Assembly: GCA_001247695.2 (NCBI GenBank)
Contig: LGRX02012686.1
Coordinates: forward strand, 33,687 to 97,686
Direction of reading: 5' to 3'
Length of the DNA stretch: 64,000 bases
From: Cymbomonas tetramitiformis
Lineage: Eukaryota > Chlorophyta > Pyramimonadophyceae > Pyramimonadales > Pyramimonadaceae
Below, one piece after another: positions 11,838 through 21,552 of the stretch. The notes beneath the pieces are model-generated. The model saw only the letters and a list, made by a program, of their open reading frames with translations, was not told the DNA's origin and did no database searches. The stretch's first letter is position 1. Each line of letters begins with the position of its first letter. The position numbers were made by a program, and so were the translations under genes.

Positions 11838-12725
11838 ACTGATGAGCCTCTACTCGTCTCGAAACGCGTGTCAAAATACTCCTCAGAAATACAGTAATAA
11901 TACCATACAAAAGAAAAAATTGCCACTCATTATCATAAAAATTATCGCGATAATAAAATCATAAGGCGGCTGGCATTTTTTCAGAGAGGTGCGTGCGTTG
12001 ACCGGTCGACGGAAAGTGTCGTTAGCGCCTATCTTTCTCACTACAGCATGCTACAATAGGCGGTGCTGCGTCACTCCATCTTGCGAATTTGGCACGTGTA
12101 CATATGGAAAAAGCATATGTAACTGCCAATCCGACAATACCGTTCCAACGTAATGTTTGGCGGTATGTTGATGCCTTCTGTATCGTGAATTCCCCACACC
12201 TTCAAATTATATATAGAGACATATAGCCTATACATACAGGGGTTGTACTATCACAGGTGCATATGAAGGATGATCCCACTGTGGTCACACATGTGCAGTT
12301 TTATGACTTTTACTTAACATGTATGTATATGTTCCGGTGGAAACACGTGAGGTACATATCACATTGCACGATTAAATACATAAGTTCCCATTTGAGGTTG
12401 TTAAATTCCCGCACGTATTTTCAAAAATTTGCACACGTCAAATACATAATGTATTTCTAGGATAACTCATTCGCATATACCGTATAAATACGCAGTTTGT
12501 GGGATTCGGTCCGGAATGTTTGCGATCTATACAAATATTGCGTTACAGCAAGAGGGTTTTCGCCTAATCGTATTTTCGTATTGGTGTGGAAATTCATACG
12601 AAATATTGAAGGCAGAAATAGATATGGTCCAATTCCTGGTAAGAAATCGTTTGTAGCAATAATATCTGCTAGACGTATGATACATCGTTCGGGGAATATG
12701 GTGCGCGGGGTGCAGTTCACAACTT
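11838..12725. other. Gene-poor host sequence
   Basis: AT-rich; short frames on both strands overlap one another and carry no motif. Confidence 0.35.
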
Positions 12726-12953
12726 ATGAGTAACTACAAGCAACAACCACACAATAAGAGGAGTCACACGCATGGGAATCGTGCTGAACCTGCTGATAAT
12801 AACAATCTTCCAAATGCAAGGATCAAGTTCATGAGGAAGGCAGAGAAGATGGTTGGCGTTTCTACTCACAAGGAAGCGTCCAATAATTCTGCAAAATTAC
12901 ACAATCCACATACAATCGATCGAGTTCATATCGGTATCGTCAACAATGGTTGA
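12726..12953 (+). CDS. Unidentified small hydrophilic frame
   Basis: A 75-codon frame, rich in Asn, His and Lys, lies just upstream of the Cys-rich frame at 13055 and may be an exon of the same gene. No domain is recognised. Confidence 0.2.
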   Translation: MSNYKQQPHNKRSHTHGNRAEPADNNNLPNARIKFMRKAEKMVGVSTHKEASNNSAKLHNPHTIDRVHIGIVNNG

Positions 12954-13015
12954 GCGTTGCGCATACGCGTATTGATAATGCGTCAAAACCTGAGAACCGC
13001 ATAAACCATAAAGTC

Positions 13016-13035
13016 AAGTGCCCATACGGGCACTA
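13016..13035. other. Short perfect hairpin
   Basis: GTGCCC-ATAC-GGGCAC forms a six-base-pair stem with a four-base loop between two candidate exons. No role is evident. Confidence 0.4.
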
Positions 13036-13054
13036 TCTATGCTTATAATATCAA

Positions 13055-13669
13055 TTGAAGAAGAAGTTGGACAATGATCCAGCATGGAAGAAACGCTTGG
13101 AAGAGCATGCGGCATTCTCACACTTGACAGCCTATGCGCTTCAAGGGTGCACATATGCTGATAAGTGTGATCCTGAGAAGGGATGCATGGATCTCATGGG
13201 GGAGCCGCGAGCACACGATATCCCGGCAGTAGAGATGCCAATATGCACCTACATACCGAAAGAAGGCTGTAAATGTACTTATATGTGGTGCGTATACACT
13301 CACCGTGATGACGCCAATGGTGTCATGCACGCCATGAGCGGTACGGTCGGCATGGGTTGCCCACTGGAAATTTATATCATCAAGAGATGCATGAGAGGAT
13401 TACTGAAATGCAACGCCGTCTCGATAAGGCGACATAAGACAGCCGAATTCTCCAACCTACGACGATTGGTTGCATCAGAGCGTGCGGTCATAACGGCGAA
13501 AACACAAGTGACACTTGCTACCTCAGCTTCTGCCAAGCTATACCAAACATCATTTGGTCCATGCGGAATATGCCATCATCTGCCTCCACCGGAGGAGTGC
13601 CGTGAAGAAATAGATGGTAGACATCATACATACCTACCGACCGCCAAGAATAGTGCCGACAGATATTGA
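13055..13669 (+). CDS. Unidentified Cys-rich protein (partial or exon)
   Basis: A 204-codon frame with about 15 cysteines, several paired with short spacing (GCTYADKCDPEKGC, CKCTYMWC, CGIC), suggests a metal-binding or disulphide-rich fold. The first codon is not a convincing start, so an upstream exon is likely. A second open frame (13614-13961) overlaps its end and may be the real continuation after an unseen intron or indel. Confidence 0.35.
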   Translation: MKKKLDNDPAWKKRLEEHAAFSHLTAYALQGCTYADKCDPEKGCMDLMGEPRAHDIPAVEMPICTYIPKEGCKCTYMWCVYTHRDDANGVMHAMSGTVGMGCPLEIYIIKRCMRGLLKCNAVSIRRHKTAEFSNLRRLVASERAVITAKTQVTLATSASAKLYQTSFGPCGICHHLPPPEECREEIDGRHHTYLPTAKNSADRY

Positions 13670-13961
13670 GAACTTCATATTGACGCATGTTGAGTATTAC
13701 AAGTCTGGGGCTGCTGCTGAATGGCGGTATACCACACAGCACGCCTTGGATTCTGAATATTTCAGAAATGCTGCTGCATCATATGGACTGTTCTATCCAA
13801 GTCGGGGATATACAATTGTTTCCGACAACTCACACGACGAGCAATATACTGATGAGTCGCGGGGTGAACCTGACGAGGATGTAGCCATGGATACAACTCC
13901 AGGTATGAACACCCGTCTGGATAGTAACGTATCATCATTATTATTAACTACTAAGTTCTGA
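13614..13961 (+). CDS. Unidentified acidic-tailed frame, possible continuation of the Cys-rich gene
   Basis: A 115-codon frame whose ordered first half (Tyr, Trp, Arg) ends in an acidic tail (DEQYTDESRGEPDED). It overlaps the previous frame by 56 bp in another phase. This could reflect an intron, a frameshift or chance. Confidence 0.25.
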   Translation: MVDIIHTYRPPRIVPTDIENFILTHVEYYKSGAAAEWRYTTQHALDSEYFRNAAASYGLFYPSRGYTIVSDNSHDEQYTDESRGEPDEDVAMDTTPGMNTRLDSNVSSLLLTTKF

Positions 13962-14448
13962 CCAAGCAGCCCTGACAGGCAGGCCCCTGAGTCAGAGGGT
14001 CCAGACTGAGATAGTGACCAGGGTGCGAGGGTACGAGTACGAGTATAGTAGTCCGAGTGACTGCTCCGGGTTTAGGTTTAGGTTTCTTACGTTATCATAG
14101 TTTTATTCAGTTTAAGTTTACACTCTATAAGCACTCAACTGCGGTATTGATATTTACACATGAATATACCGAACGGGTATATTCCCCTAGGCCGTGGACC
14201 CATTCCACGCAAACATTTTCTCACTGCTTTTGCCATGATTGGCTAATAAGCGTCGCCGCTTGGAGTAGGTGGTGCGTGGACGCGTATTGCATCTTCGCTT
14301 GGGGGACGCGCTCTGATGTGTAGGATGGCATTACGGCGAGGCTCGCGGCGAGGAATCTGTTTTCAATTTGAGATCCGCCTTGGGGAATCGCCGAACTTCG
14401 CGCGTTCGTTACGGTGCCTTGCTATACGGCGACGCTAGCTAGCCATTT
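13962..14448. other. Gene-poor host sequence
   Basis: No supported gene. A short GTACGAGTACGAGTA repeat lies near 14030. Confidence 0.35.
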
Positions 14449-14780
14449 CTCGGGACCTTTGAACCCGTTTCGGAAGCCCCACTTCGGGACCTACCTTTCG
14501 AAACCCGTAATTTGGTTTGGGAACCTTCCGAAACTCGTTTCGGATGGAGGGTTTCGGAAGGTTCCGAGAATGTATTTATATTGCCGAAAGTGATTCCGGT
14601 GGGAGTATTCGGCATATGATACGTATCAAATTAAAGATCTCGACGAGCCCAATAAAATGGTAGGATTAGGCATGAATACTCTAACCGGTTCTCACTTTCG
14701 GAAGCCAAAACAACATTTACATGGGTTTCGGAACCCTACGAAAAGGGTTTGGGAAGCCTCCTAAACCTGCAAATGTTTTC
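14449..14780. repeat. Host repeat with TTTCGGAA words and an inverted-repeat core
   Basis: TTTCGGAA and its complement recur many times. A perfect 15-bp inverted repeat (14520-14534 and 14551-14565, GGAACCTTCCGAAAC) forms a hairpin core. The first 28 bp (CTCGGGACCTTTGAAC onward) reappear in inverted orientation just beyond the provirus at 38971-38997, so the provirus lies between, or inside, copies of a host repeat. Confidence 0.65.
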
Positions 14781-14944
14781 ATATGAAACGCTGAATTGGC
14801 GTGAAAGATACACAGCTTTGCCAAGAATTGCTTACACACGTATTTCTAGTCTTTTTACTGGGTAAACAGCCACCACGTCATCGCTAAGATTTGATGTGTC
14901 AAGCCACGTTTGCTCACGATATATCATTTGTGTCACCTAGACAT

Positions 14945-14950
14945 AACATG
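14945..14950. other. Left target-site duplication of the PLV provirus
   Basis: AACATG directly abuts the first base of the terminal inverted repeat and is repeated at 38878-38883. Six base pairs is the duplication length produced by polinton/Maverick integrases. Confidence 0.9.
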
Positions 14951-15226
14951 ACTACATGGGAAGCGTGTAGAGGGTGAGTATCCTTATTAAATACAACTGT
15001 ATTCCTTAAGTACCTTCTGTATTTTGCCAGGATTTCCCAGTATTTCGGAACGCTTCCCATGTAGTGAGCACCTACGGTTATCTATGGCAAATCTGCATAA
15101 GCCGACACCGTGATCACCGTGATCACCGTGATCCTTGTTATTACCGCCGTACCTGCATCCCACGCCCGCCTTGCATTGCTCGCTTCCCAGCTCGCAAACA
15201 TATGTCATTGTGTGATTGTTGTATGT

Positions 15227-15275
15227 GTTCCAAAGTAAGGATATATTACTATAGTATTAATCCCCGGTTTGGAAC
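15227..15275. repeat. 49-bp palindrome, family A copy 1
   Basis: GTTCCAAA...TTTGGAAC arms around a TACTATAGTA centre; lies in the left terminal repeat. Confidence 0.9.
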
Positions 15276-15357
15276 ATTAGAATTTTCTGGAATTCTGCGA
15301 CAATATCTGAAATTGTGTTTTTGGAATTCTGTGACAACCCGCTCTTGTGTGTTATGT

Positions 15358-15406
15358 GTTCCGATGTGAGATTATATTACTATAGTATTAATCCCCGGTT
15401 TGGAAC
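15358..15406. repeat. 49-bp palindrome, family A copy 2
   Basis: Same length and core as copy 1, with a slightly divergent left arm (GTTCCGATGTGAG). Confidence 0.9.
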
Positions 15407-15440
15407 ATCCTATGGCAGATCTGCATAAGCCGACACCATG

Positions 15441-15493
15441 TGTCATAATTAGAGAAGTAGTATTATAGTAAATATAAGTTTCTGTTTGTGACA
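15441..15493. repeat. 53-bp palindrome, family B copy 1
   Basis: TGTCATAA...TTGTGACA arms with a TATTATAGTAA core; forms the inner limit of the left terminal repeat. Confidence 0.9.
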
Positions 15494-15554
15494 ACTATGA
15501 ATTTGTGTACTGGGATTTTTCCTCACAGTGCAATTTGAAATTAGTTGTGATTTA

Positions 15555-15753
15555 TTGAAAAAGTGAGGCAATGGTTACCTAAAATATCGGCAACAATCTT
15601 TCCGGTCTCCAATTGTTCCTTTTGTTGCTTTTGGCGTTTCATGCTTTTTTTTTGCGATCGCGATCCTTGTCATAAACTGAGAATGGTGTATATAGTAATT
15701 TTAAGTTTCTCTTTATGACAAAACTTGATTCCTTTTTCTCTTCCGATATCTTA
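15555..15753 (+). repeat. Inner inverted block, left copy
   Basis: After a short unrelated spacer, this block matches the reverse complement of 38002-38182, with internal rearrangement around the GGAACAATC words and the GCGATCGC site. It extends the inverted ends to roughly 800 bp in a broken form. Confidence 0.8.
15668..15720. repeat. 53-bp palindrome, family B copy 2
   Basis: TGTCATAAA...CTTTATGACA arms around TATATAGTAAT; non-coding left zone. Confidence 0.9.
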
Positions 15754-16850
15754 ATGGCGACATAGAATTTTTGGGGGAGTTTATGATAGATTATTCAAGT
15801 GTATACTTCGCTTTTCATCGTTGAAACATAAGATAGGCAACCCTAAAACGTGTATTTTACCAACGGACGTGTGCCCGATACGGTGAAAGTGTACATGATT
15901 TATTTTGCATTTTTTACACACCGTTTGCATTTATTTTGGCATTAATTTGCTAATTTCAGACGATGCCTCCCTCTGATTCGTTCGGGCGATTTAGTTTTGC
16001 TATTTTAATTCCGCGTGCTGGATAAAAATGTAAATCGTCAGATTTGTGTAGATATCTTGTGGTTTAAAATAAGTATGGTATAATATATAATTTTGGGGGA
16101 AATGATAATGAAATAAATATTTCGCGTTTGACGTTGTTTACACTTTGTATTAATAATGAAATATAAGTTTATAGTAATTCTGTATATGTAAATGTATATA
16201 GAAATTATATGTATTTAGAATGGGCAATGGTATAAATGTTTATATTTATATGGAATCGGCGTACCTCAAATTTATATCTTTCTGCGATATAGATAAAATT
16301 TCGCAATTTGTCTCAAAATAAAATTTTGATATTTCTGCAGGTATATATTTAATTTTTTGGTGGGAATATTCTTTTAATATACGGTTATATCTAGCAAGAT
16401 ATTTCATTTGAATAATCATCCAATGAAATTATAAACATATAAATATATATTCAGAACTTGATATAAATTTATATATATATAAAATAACGACCTGACTTTC
16501 CCTTTTTTACAAAATGTTAATTTAAATCAAAATTGTTCATGTATATATTTCAAATTTATACAAATTTAATTATCAAAATTTTAGCGAGATTTGAATTTAT
16601 ACGATTTATTACTATTTCTTGTTAGCATAAATATCAACAATATTAAAAATATATATAATCATAATTTGATATAAATATATTCAAAATATAACGTCCTGAA
16701 ATTCTCTTTATACAAAATTGCATTTAAATCAAATTTATTTAAATTTAAATTTTCAATTTTATACAACTTTAAATTTCTAATTTTTAGCGAGTTTTAAATT
16801 TATATTTGGCGACCATGACACATATCGTGACATATACGACCTTCGTGATC
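15754..16850. other. AT-rich non-coding zone of the provirus
   Basis: Very A+T-rich sequence, with no coding frame and no clear tandem unit. Its place between the terminal repeat and the iterons suggests a structural or replication role, which is inference. Confidence 0.5.
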
Positions 16851-16860
16851 ACCCACGTCA

Positions 16861-17075
16861 TCACCTACTGGTCACGTCACCGACCACCTCTGTCAGTGCC
16901 GGTCACCTACTGGTCACGTTCTGCATGATCGCGATCAGTGCCGATCACCTACTGGTCACGTTCTGGATGATCGCGAAAAGTGCCGGTCACCTACTGGTCA
17001 CGTTCTGGTGATCGCGATCGGTGCCGCACGTTCTGATGATGTGTAAATCAATCTTATGACCAGTAGGTGACCGGC
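16861..17075. repeat. Four 42-bp iterons plus one inverted copy: candidate replication origin
   Basis: The word TCACCTACTGGTCACGT starts at 16861, 16903, 16945 and 16987, an exact 42-bp period. GATCGCGAT-like palindromes lie between the later copies. An inverted copy (ATGACCAGTAGGTGACCGGC) lies at about 17056-17075. Regularly spaced direct repeats next to an AT-rich zone, about 1 kb upstream of an origin-binding-protein-like helicase gene, fit a replication origin. No function is proven. Confidence 0.6.
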
Positions 17076-17355
17076 ATTGAAAGAAATGGCCGGCAACGTG
17101 ACCAGTAAATGACGACCTGGGTCATCACAAAGGTGATGACGGGGTCAGATCGTAGATGACGACGTGGATGAGATAATTTAGACGTCGGAGATGACAAGGA
17201 TTTTAAAAAAATCGGGAGTGTTTTTTTCGCGATTTTGTGTTTTGGGATTTTTTCACTCTGAAAAAAAGGTAGAGAAATTTCGCGATCTGCAGGCTGCAGT
17301 TTTTGACGTTTTAAGGCTCTGTTTTCGCCCATTTTTTGGCAGTATTTTTCGCGGG

Positions 17356-17408
17356 TGTCATAAAGTGAGATTCATGTATATAGTAATATTAAGTTCCACT
17401 TTATGACA
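17356..17408. repeat. 53-bp palindrome, family B copy 3
   Basis: Best-conserved arms of the family: TGTCATAAAGTG and CACTTTATGACA are perfect complements, with TATATAGTAATAT between. Confidence 0.9.
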
Positions 17409-17518
17409 AACCCATATGGGCCATTTAGGGTTTTAAATCTCCGGCTCAATTTTTTGAGATTTTGACATTTTAGGGTCATTTTTTGAGTTTTTCGATCATG
17501 TTTGACCTTACACCATTT

Positions 17519-17567
17519 GTTCCGAACCAGGGCTCAATACTATAGTAATATAACCTCACATTGGAAC
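17519..17567. repeat. 49-bp palindrome, family A copy 3
   Basis: GTTCCGAACC...CATTGGAAC arms around ATACTATAGTAATAT, upstream of the first provirus gene. Confidence 0.9.
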
Positions 17568-17666
17568 ACTATATCGGTCATTTTGGGGCCAAAAAACGTC
17601 GGGCGTGATTTTTTGCGTTTTTTTACTTTTGACCAATTTTTTGCGATTTTTGACCTCGGAGCCTTT

Positions 17667-17715
17667 GTTCCAAACCGGGAATTAATACTATAGTAATATA
17701 TCCTTACTTTGGAAC
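17667..17715. repeat. 49-bp palindrome, family A copy 4
   Basis: GTTCCAAACC...CTTTGGAAC; ends 44 bp before the start of the small basic gene, so it may belong to its promoter. Confidence 0.9.
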
Positions 17716-17759
17716 ATGAATAAACAACTTAAAGCTTATAATGTATGTATATATCAATA

Positions 17760-17945
17760 ATGGCTCGTAGCGAAGCCTTGAAAGTCGCTCAAAAACGGTA
17801 TAGAGAGATGCATGTTGAGCGGACAAGAGAGGTCACAAGAAAGTGTTCGAGGACGTTTTACGCCCTTCATAAAAATGAGTTAAACGCCAAGAGACGAGAA
17901 AAGTATAGGCTGAGGAGGGATTCAGAAAAAATCTCAGGTGCATAG
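17760..17945 (+). CDS. Small basic provirus protein (61 aa)
   Basis: I place the start at the ATG giving MARSEALKVAQKRY, preceded by TATGTATATATCAATA. An in-frame ATG 15 bp upstream is the alternative. The protein is highly charged (about one third Arg and Lys), probably helical and without cysteines, as expected for a DNA-binding or DNA-condensing factor. It is the first gene after the putative origin and lies just before the primase-helicase on the same strand. No family recognised. Confidence 0.6.
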   Translation: MARSEALKVAQKRYREMHVERTREVTRKCSRTFYALHKNELNAKRREKYRLRRDSEKISGA

Positions 17946-18012
17946 ATTTTTTCCTTTCGTCCAAGTCTATAAACTACTTAAAGAAAACAATTGTACAAGT
18001 ATATAAGAAATC

Positions 18013-20799
18013 ATGGCGACGCTATCCAATCCTACTTATGATGACACTCTCGTCCTCAAAAATATGATTAAGCACAAGTTATGGAAAAACTCAAAAGAAC
18101 CAATGACGTCCAACTTTTACAACGATAAGAAAGTTCAATTTGTAGGAATTGAATCTTGTAAATCCTACAACGTTGGTCTCTTTGGAGGCAAAGTGAACAA
18201 CGTCATTGTGGTTGATTTGGACTCACACAAATGGGATTTGAAAACACATCCTTGGGTGAAAAAGTTCGGACAAGCTCTTAGGAAGTTTGATACATACACC
18301 GTCAAAACATGTAGTGGAGGATACCATTTGTACTTTTTGTATGACGATGACTTCGCCGACAAGAAGAATAGCTCGATCGGGATTGATGTGTTGAGCAATG
18401 GAACGTACATCGTGGCACCTCATTCACACATATATAATATCAAAAAGAACATCATTCATAAGGATTACACCGTATACCATGACACATCCATCAAGCCGAT
18501 ACCCGAAGACTTGAAGCAATTCTTGTTTGAACACATTTACACATCCAACTCACAAAAAAATGAAAAGACCGGAAAGTATGAAATTAAACCTAAAAAGGAA
18601 TTTAAATATGAAGGAGACGTGCATTACAACTTAAGCAATAAGAACATTGATAATATATTGGACATGTTGCCTAACAAGATCATCGATAATTTCGGAGATT
18701 TTTTCAAATTCACGACCGCCATGAAAGGATTGAACCAATATGACAAGTGGGATGCATTTTGCAAAACCAAACCTAACTATCACCAAGATACCAACAATCA
18801 AACTTGGAATTCATGTAAGCCCAATGGCGACTTTGATGCCATCGGGTGGCTCTTATCTAGGAATGGGAACATCATTAATTATCACAAAATGAAACCGACA
18901 CCCAAGAATACCATCAAGCCACATGTGATTTGGAATCGGAAGTACCTTCAAAAAACTAGAGGTGAAGACATCTATGAGGTTGGTAAATCGTACATCATGA
19001 AATCAAAACCCGGAACTTCCAAAACTACAAGTGTAAGGGACCATATCGCTCACAACAACCTTAATTTTATAGTCATAGTTTCGAGAGTGACTTTGGGAGA
19101 AACAATACACCAAACCTTTAATGAGAGCGGAGTTGAATGCAAATTTTACAAGAATGAAGAGGACATACAAAGGGGAGAAAATATCGTGATACAAGTTGAT
19201 AGCCTTGCAAAATTGAGAAGATTAGACCTGAGTGGGTACACAATATTTATCGATGAGTTCAATTCACTATTGAAGTACGTTATTGGTAGTGAGACATTGA
19301 ACGCTAGGCGGGTCGATGTGTGGGTCAGATTGAAACAAGTATTGAATGATTGTAAGAACTACATAGCGGTTGACGGCGATATAAGTGACCGATGCATGAA
19401 ATATATGAATTTAGTGAACAAACCATACACATACATACGTAATAAACAAAACCATTATGATCAAGTGAAGATAAAAGAAATTCAAAGTGAGCATCAATTT
19501 AGGGAATTAATCAAATCACAACCAAACGGGTATATAGTTGCATGTGACTCTAAAAAAATCGCCACAAAGTTGCACAAGTATTTGATAGTGCACCATCCCG
19601 ATGTAGTAGTAATAACCGACGAGACCGACAAGTTACCCGATTTTAACACAACTCCAAGAATCATATTCAGCCCAAAAGTTATGTATGGTATAGATAGCAA
19701 CAATGACAAAATGAGACCCGTATTTGGTTATTACAAAGAACATACGATCGATCCTCTTGGTATGAGTCAACAAATTCAACGTGAAAGAAACATCACGGAG
19801 GTGTACATCTTCTTCTATAATAAAAGGTACAAGTGTAAGCCTTTTACTCTTGAACAAGTGAGACAGGCTTACAAAGATACCAATCAGTTTGGATACGACC
19901 TTTTCGACAATCCATTAGTACCAAAAGTATTGAATGAAGAGTACTTTGACTTTCTAGTCGAGTACATTTACGAGAAGCAATGTTATAGCACAAACAAGTT
20001 TGCTCACTTCATCCAAATTATGCAAGAACAAGGCTTTGTGTTCGAGTTTCCTTATGTGAAGAATAGAAGGACAAAATGGGAAGATGCCGAGGACGACCTT
20101 GCTAAGGACTTTGACCCTGAAGGTTGTGAAAAGTGGTCGAGAATTCATGAGATATTGCAAGTACCAAAGGAGCATTTGAACACATATAGAAAGTACTACA
20201 CAACGGACTATGAATTAAAGAAACACTTTGCGGCTTCGAAGCACTTTTGGCTACATGATAAAGAGCATATGTATGAAAGAGTACAAAGTGCCGATGATTT
20301 CGTGGTGAACATAGTAACATGTACCAATATGAGAATATTATTACTCAAAGAACTTCAAGAACTAGTTGGAATCGAGGACAAGTGTACCATCGATGCACAA
20401 AGAGCATTGACACCGGAAGAAAGCGAAGAGTTCAACAAGAAGTATAAACAAATCTTTAGCAAGACCGGAAAAGATTTTGACTTAACAACGGAGTTGCAAT
20501 GCAATGCAATGCTAAATAAGATGTACCATGCATTGTTCGGAGATGGGTTCACCATCGGAAAAAGGAAGAGGAGCAAAGAGAAGTTAGGATATGTGTATAC
20601 GGTGGAATCTGAGTTCTTAGAAGAACAAAGACAATTATTAGAATTTCGATCACCCGGCCTGTTTAAGGAGTATGGATTGTTCAATGGAGAGTACCAATTC
20701 ATTGACGATGAAGAATCTGAAGAAGAAAGGATATCAAGGAAACGTGTTGAGCTGTGGGACCATTTAGTATCAAGAAAGATACACCCAATAGTATTATAA
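18013..20799 (+). CDS. Primase-polymerase fused to an origin-binding-protein-like SF2 helicase
   Basis: A 928-residue replication protein. Residues 60-140 hold archaeo-eukaryotic primase motifs: VVDLDSH (D68, D70), SGGYHLYF (101-108) and GIDVLSNG...VAPHS (D125, H137). Residues about 215-285 match a PriCT-2-like segment (Trp-x-Ser with a glycine-rich end). From about 320 comes a helicase resembling herpesvirus origin-binding proteins: a degenerate P-loop SKPGTSKTTS (331-340, Ser where the last Gly is usual), FIDEFNSLL (412-420) and SQQIQRERN (585-593) as motif VI. It probably primes and unwinds the provirus genome. The stop codon is one base before a family A palindrome that separates it from the convergent methyltransferase gene. 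Confidence 0.85.
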   Translation: MATLSNPTYDDTLVLKNMIKHKLWKNSKEPMTSNFYNDKKVQFVGIESCKSYNVGLFGGKVNNVIVVDLDSHKWDLKTHPWVKKFGQALRKFDTYTVKTCSGGYHLYFLYDDDFADKKNSSIGIDVLSNGTYIVAPHSHIYNIKKNIIHKDYTVYHDTSIKPIPEDLKQFLFEHIYTSNSQKNEKTGKYEIKPKKEFKYEGDVHYNLSNKNIDNILDMLPNKIIDNFGDFFKFTTAMKGLNQYDKWDAFCKTKPNYHQDTNNQTWNSCKPNGDFDAIGWLLSRNGNIINYHKMKPTPKNTIKPHVIWNRKYLQKTRGEDIYEVGKSYIMKSKPGTSKTTSVRDHIAHNNLNFIVIVSRVTLGETIHQTFNESGVECKFYKNEEDIQRGENIVIQVDSLAKLRRLDLSGYTIFIDEFNSLLKYVIGSETLNARRVDVWVRLKQVLNDCKNYIAVDGDISDRCMKYMNLVNKPYTYIRNKQNHYDQVKIKEIQSEHQFRELIKSQPNGYIVACDSKKIATKLHKYLIVHHPDVVVITDETDKLPDFNTTPRIIFSPKVMYGIDSNNDKMRPVFGYYKEHTIDPLGMSQQIQRERNITEVYIFFYNKRYKCKPFTLEQVRQAYKDTNQFGYDLFDNPLVPKVLNEEYFDFLVEYIYEKQCYSTNKFAHFIQIMQEQGFVFEFPYVKNRRTKWEDAEDDLAKDFDPEGCEKWSRIHEILQVPKEHLNTYRKYYTTDYELKKHFAASKHFWLHDKEHMYERVQSADDFVVNIVTCTNMRILLLKELQELVGIEDKCTIDAQRALTPEESEEFNKKYKQIFSKTGKDFDLTTELQCNAMLNKMYHALFGDGFTIGKRKRSKEKLGYVYTVESEFLEEQRQLLEFRSPGLFKEYGLFNGEYQFIDDEESEEERISRKRVELWDHLVSRKIHPIVL

Positions 20800-20800
20800 A

Positions 20801-20849
20801 GTTCCAAACCAAGGATTAATACTAGAGTAATATAATCTCATTTTGGAAC
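20801..20849. terminator. 49-bp palindrome between convergent genes, family A copy 5
   Basis: GTTCCAAACC...TTTTGGAAC with an ACTAGAGTAATAT core fills almost the whole gap between two convergent genes and overlaps the end of the minus-strand one. This position fits a bidirectional 3'-end signal. Confidence 0.65.
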
Positions 20850-21476
20850 AAGACTAATAATCAATTCACGAGGTATACTATACACATTCTCAACCTTTCC
20901 TCTACCGATCCCATGTGATGCACATGAGCTTTGACCAAATTGAGCCGACTTCATATGCTTCCCATATGTCTTCATTCCATCACACGGTGTGCTGTGTTTG
21001 AAACACATCTTCAGATCTAATCCCTTCCGGTTAGTCCATATGTTAGTTGCCTTTCTATACTCAAATCCATATTGACAATAACAACACGTGTGTATGTATT
21101 TGTGCATATCTTCCATGACAGGCCTATGTCTCATCAAACCACCGTCGGCGGGGTTCTCAATGTACCAATACGTAGGTTTAAAGTAGTCAATGATTTGCAG
21201 TGTTCTTTTAACTATACTATCAGCCAAGGCTAGATTCCGTGGGCTACGTCTCTTTGCCTTACTATACTCGGTGCATGGCGGAGATGCCCAGATCATATCA
21301 AAGTGCTTTGGTGGATATACGGTGTAATCCCAGCTTAGAATGTCCACGACATGAGTTGGATCATGATCGGGCAGTATGTCTACCGATACAATTTCGCAAT
21401 TTTTATAGATTTCCTTAAGTACTTTGCTGACCGATGCCGTCCCCGAGAATAGCTCTAAGACACGTTTCGGTGTCAT
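20838..21476 (-). CDS. C5-cytosine DNA methyltransferase, compact
   Basis: A 212-residue enzyme that would methylate cytosine using S-adenosylmethionine. Motif I is LELFSGTASV (residues 7-16), motif IV ASPPCTEYS with the catalytic Cys68, and motif VI ENP (107-109) where cellular enzymes have ENV. The target-recognition part is very short and a canonical QxRxR motif VIII is not obvious, as in other viral enzymes of the ENPADGG type. The start codon is inside a family B palindrome arm (ATGACA). It may protect viral DNA or modulate host silencing, which is inference. Confidence 0.85.
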   Translation of the reverse strand: MTPKRVLELFSGTASVSKVLKEIYKNCEIVSVDILPDHDPTHVVDILSWDYTVYPPKHFDMIWASPPCTEYSKAKRRSPRNLALADSIVKRTLQIIDYFKPTYWYIENPADGGLMRHRPVMEDMHKYIHTCCYCQYGFEYRKATNIWTNRKGLDLKMCFKHSTPCDGMKTYGKHMKSAQFGQSSCASHGIGRGKVENVYSIPRELIISLVPK

Positions 21477-21522
21477 AATTAGAGATTGATATATATAGTA
21501 AATTAAATCTCACTTTATGACA
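21471..21522. promoter_or_regulatory. 52-bp palindrome at the methyltransferase start, family B copy 4
   Basis: TGTCATAATT...TTTATGACA lies between the 3' end of the ATPase gene and the methyltransferase gene. Its left arm supplies the methyltransferase ATG, so it could end one transcript and start the next. Confidence 0.65.
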
Positions 21523-21552
21523 ACTTATAAAATGCACGAAATGACTTAGACT

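Larger units (their letters stand above)
14951..15493 (+). repeat. Left terminal inverted repeat (about 543 bp)
   Basis: It matches the reverse complement of 38301-38877 nearly base for base. It begins ACTACATGGGAAGCG. The exact reverse complement of that 15-mer occurs at 15051-15065, so the outermost 115 bp can fold back on itself. It also contains a GTGATCACC triplication (about 15105-15133) and palindromes of both provirus families (15227-15275, 15358-15406, 15441-15493). Confidence 0.95.

Noticed and set aside
16861..17004. CRISPR array
   Set aside because: The spacers between the 42-bp repeats are themselves partly repeated and too short, the locus is in a eukaryotic virus, and no cas genes are present. 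Iterons explain it better.
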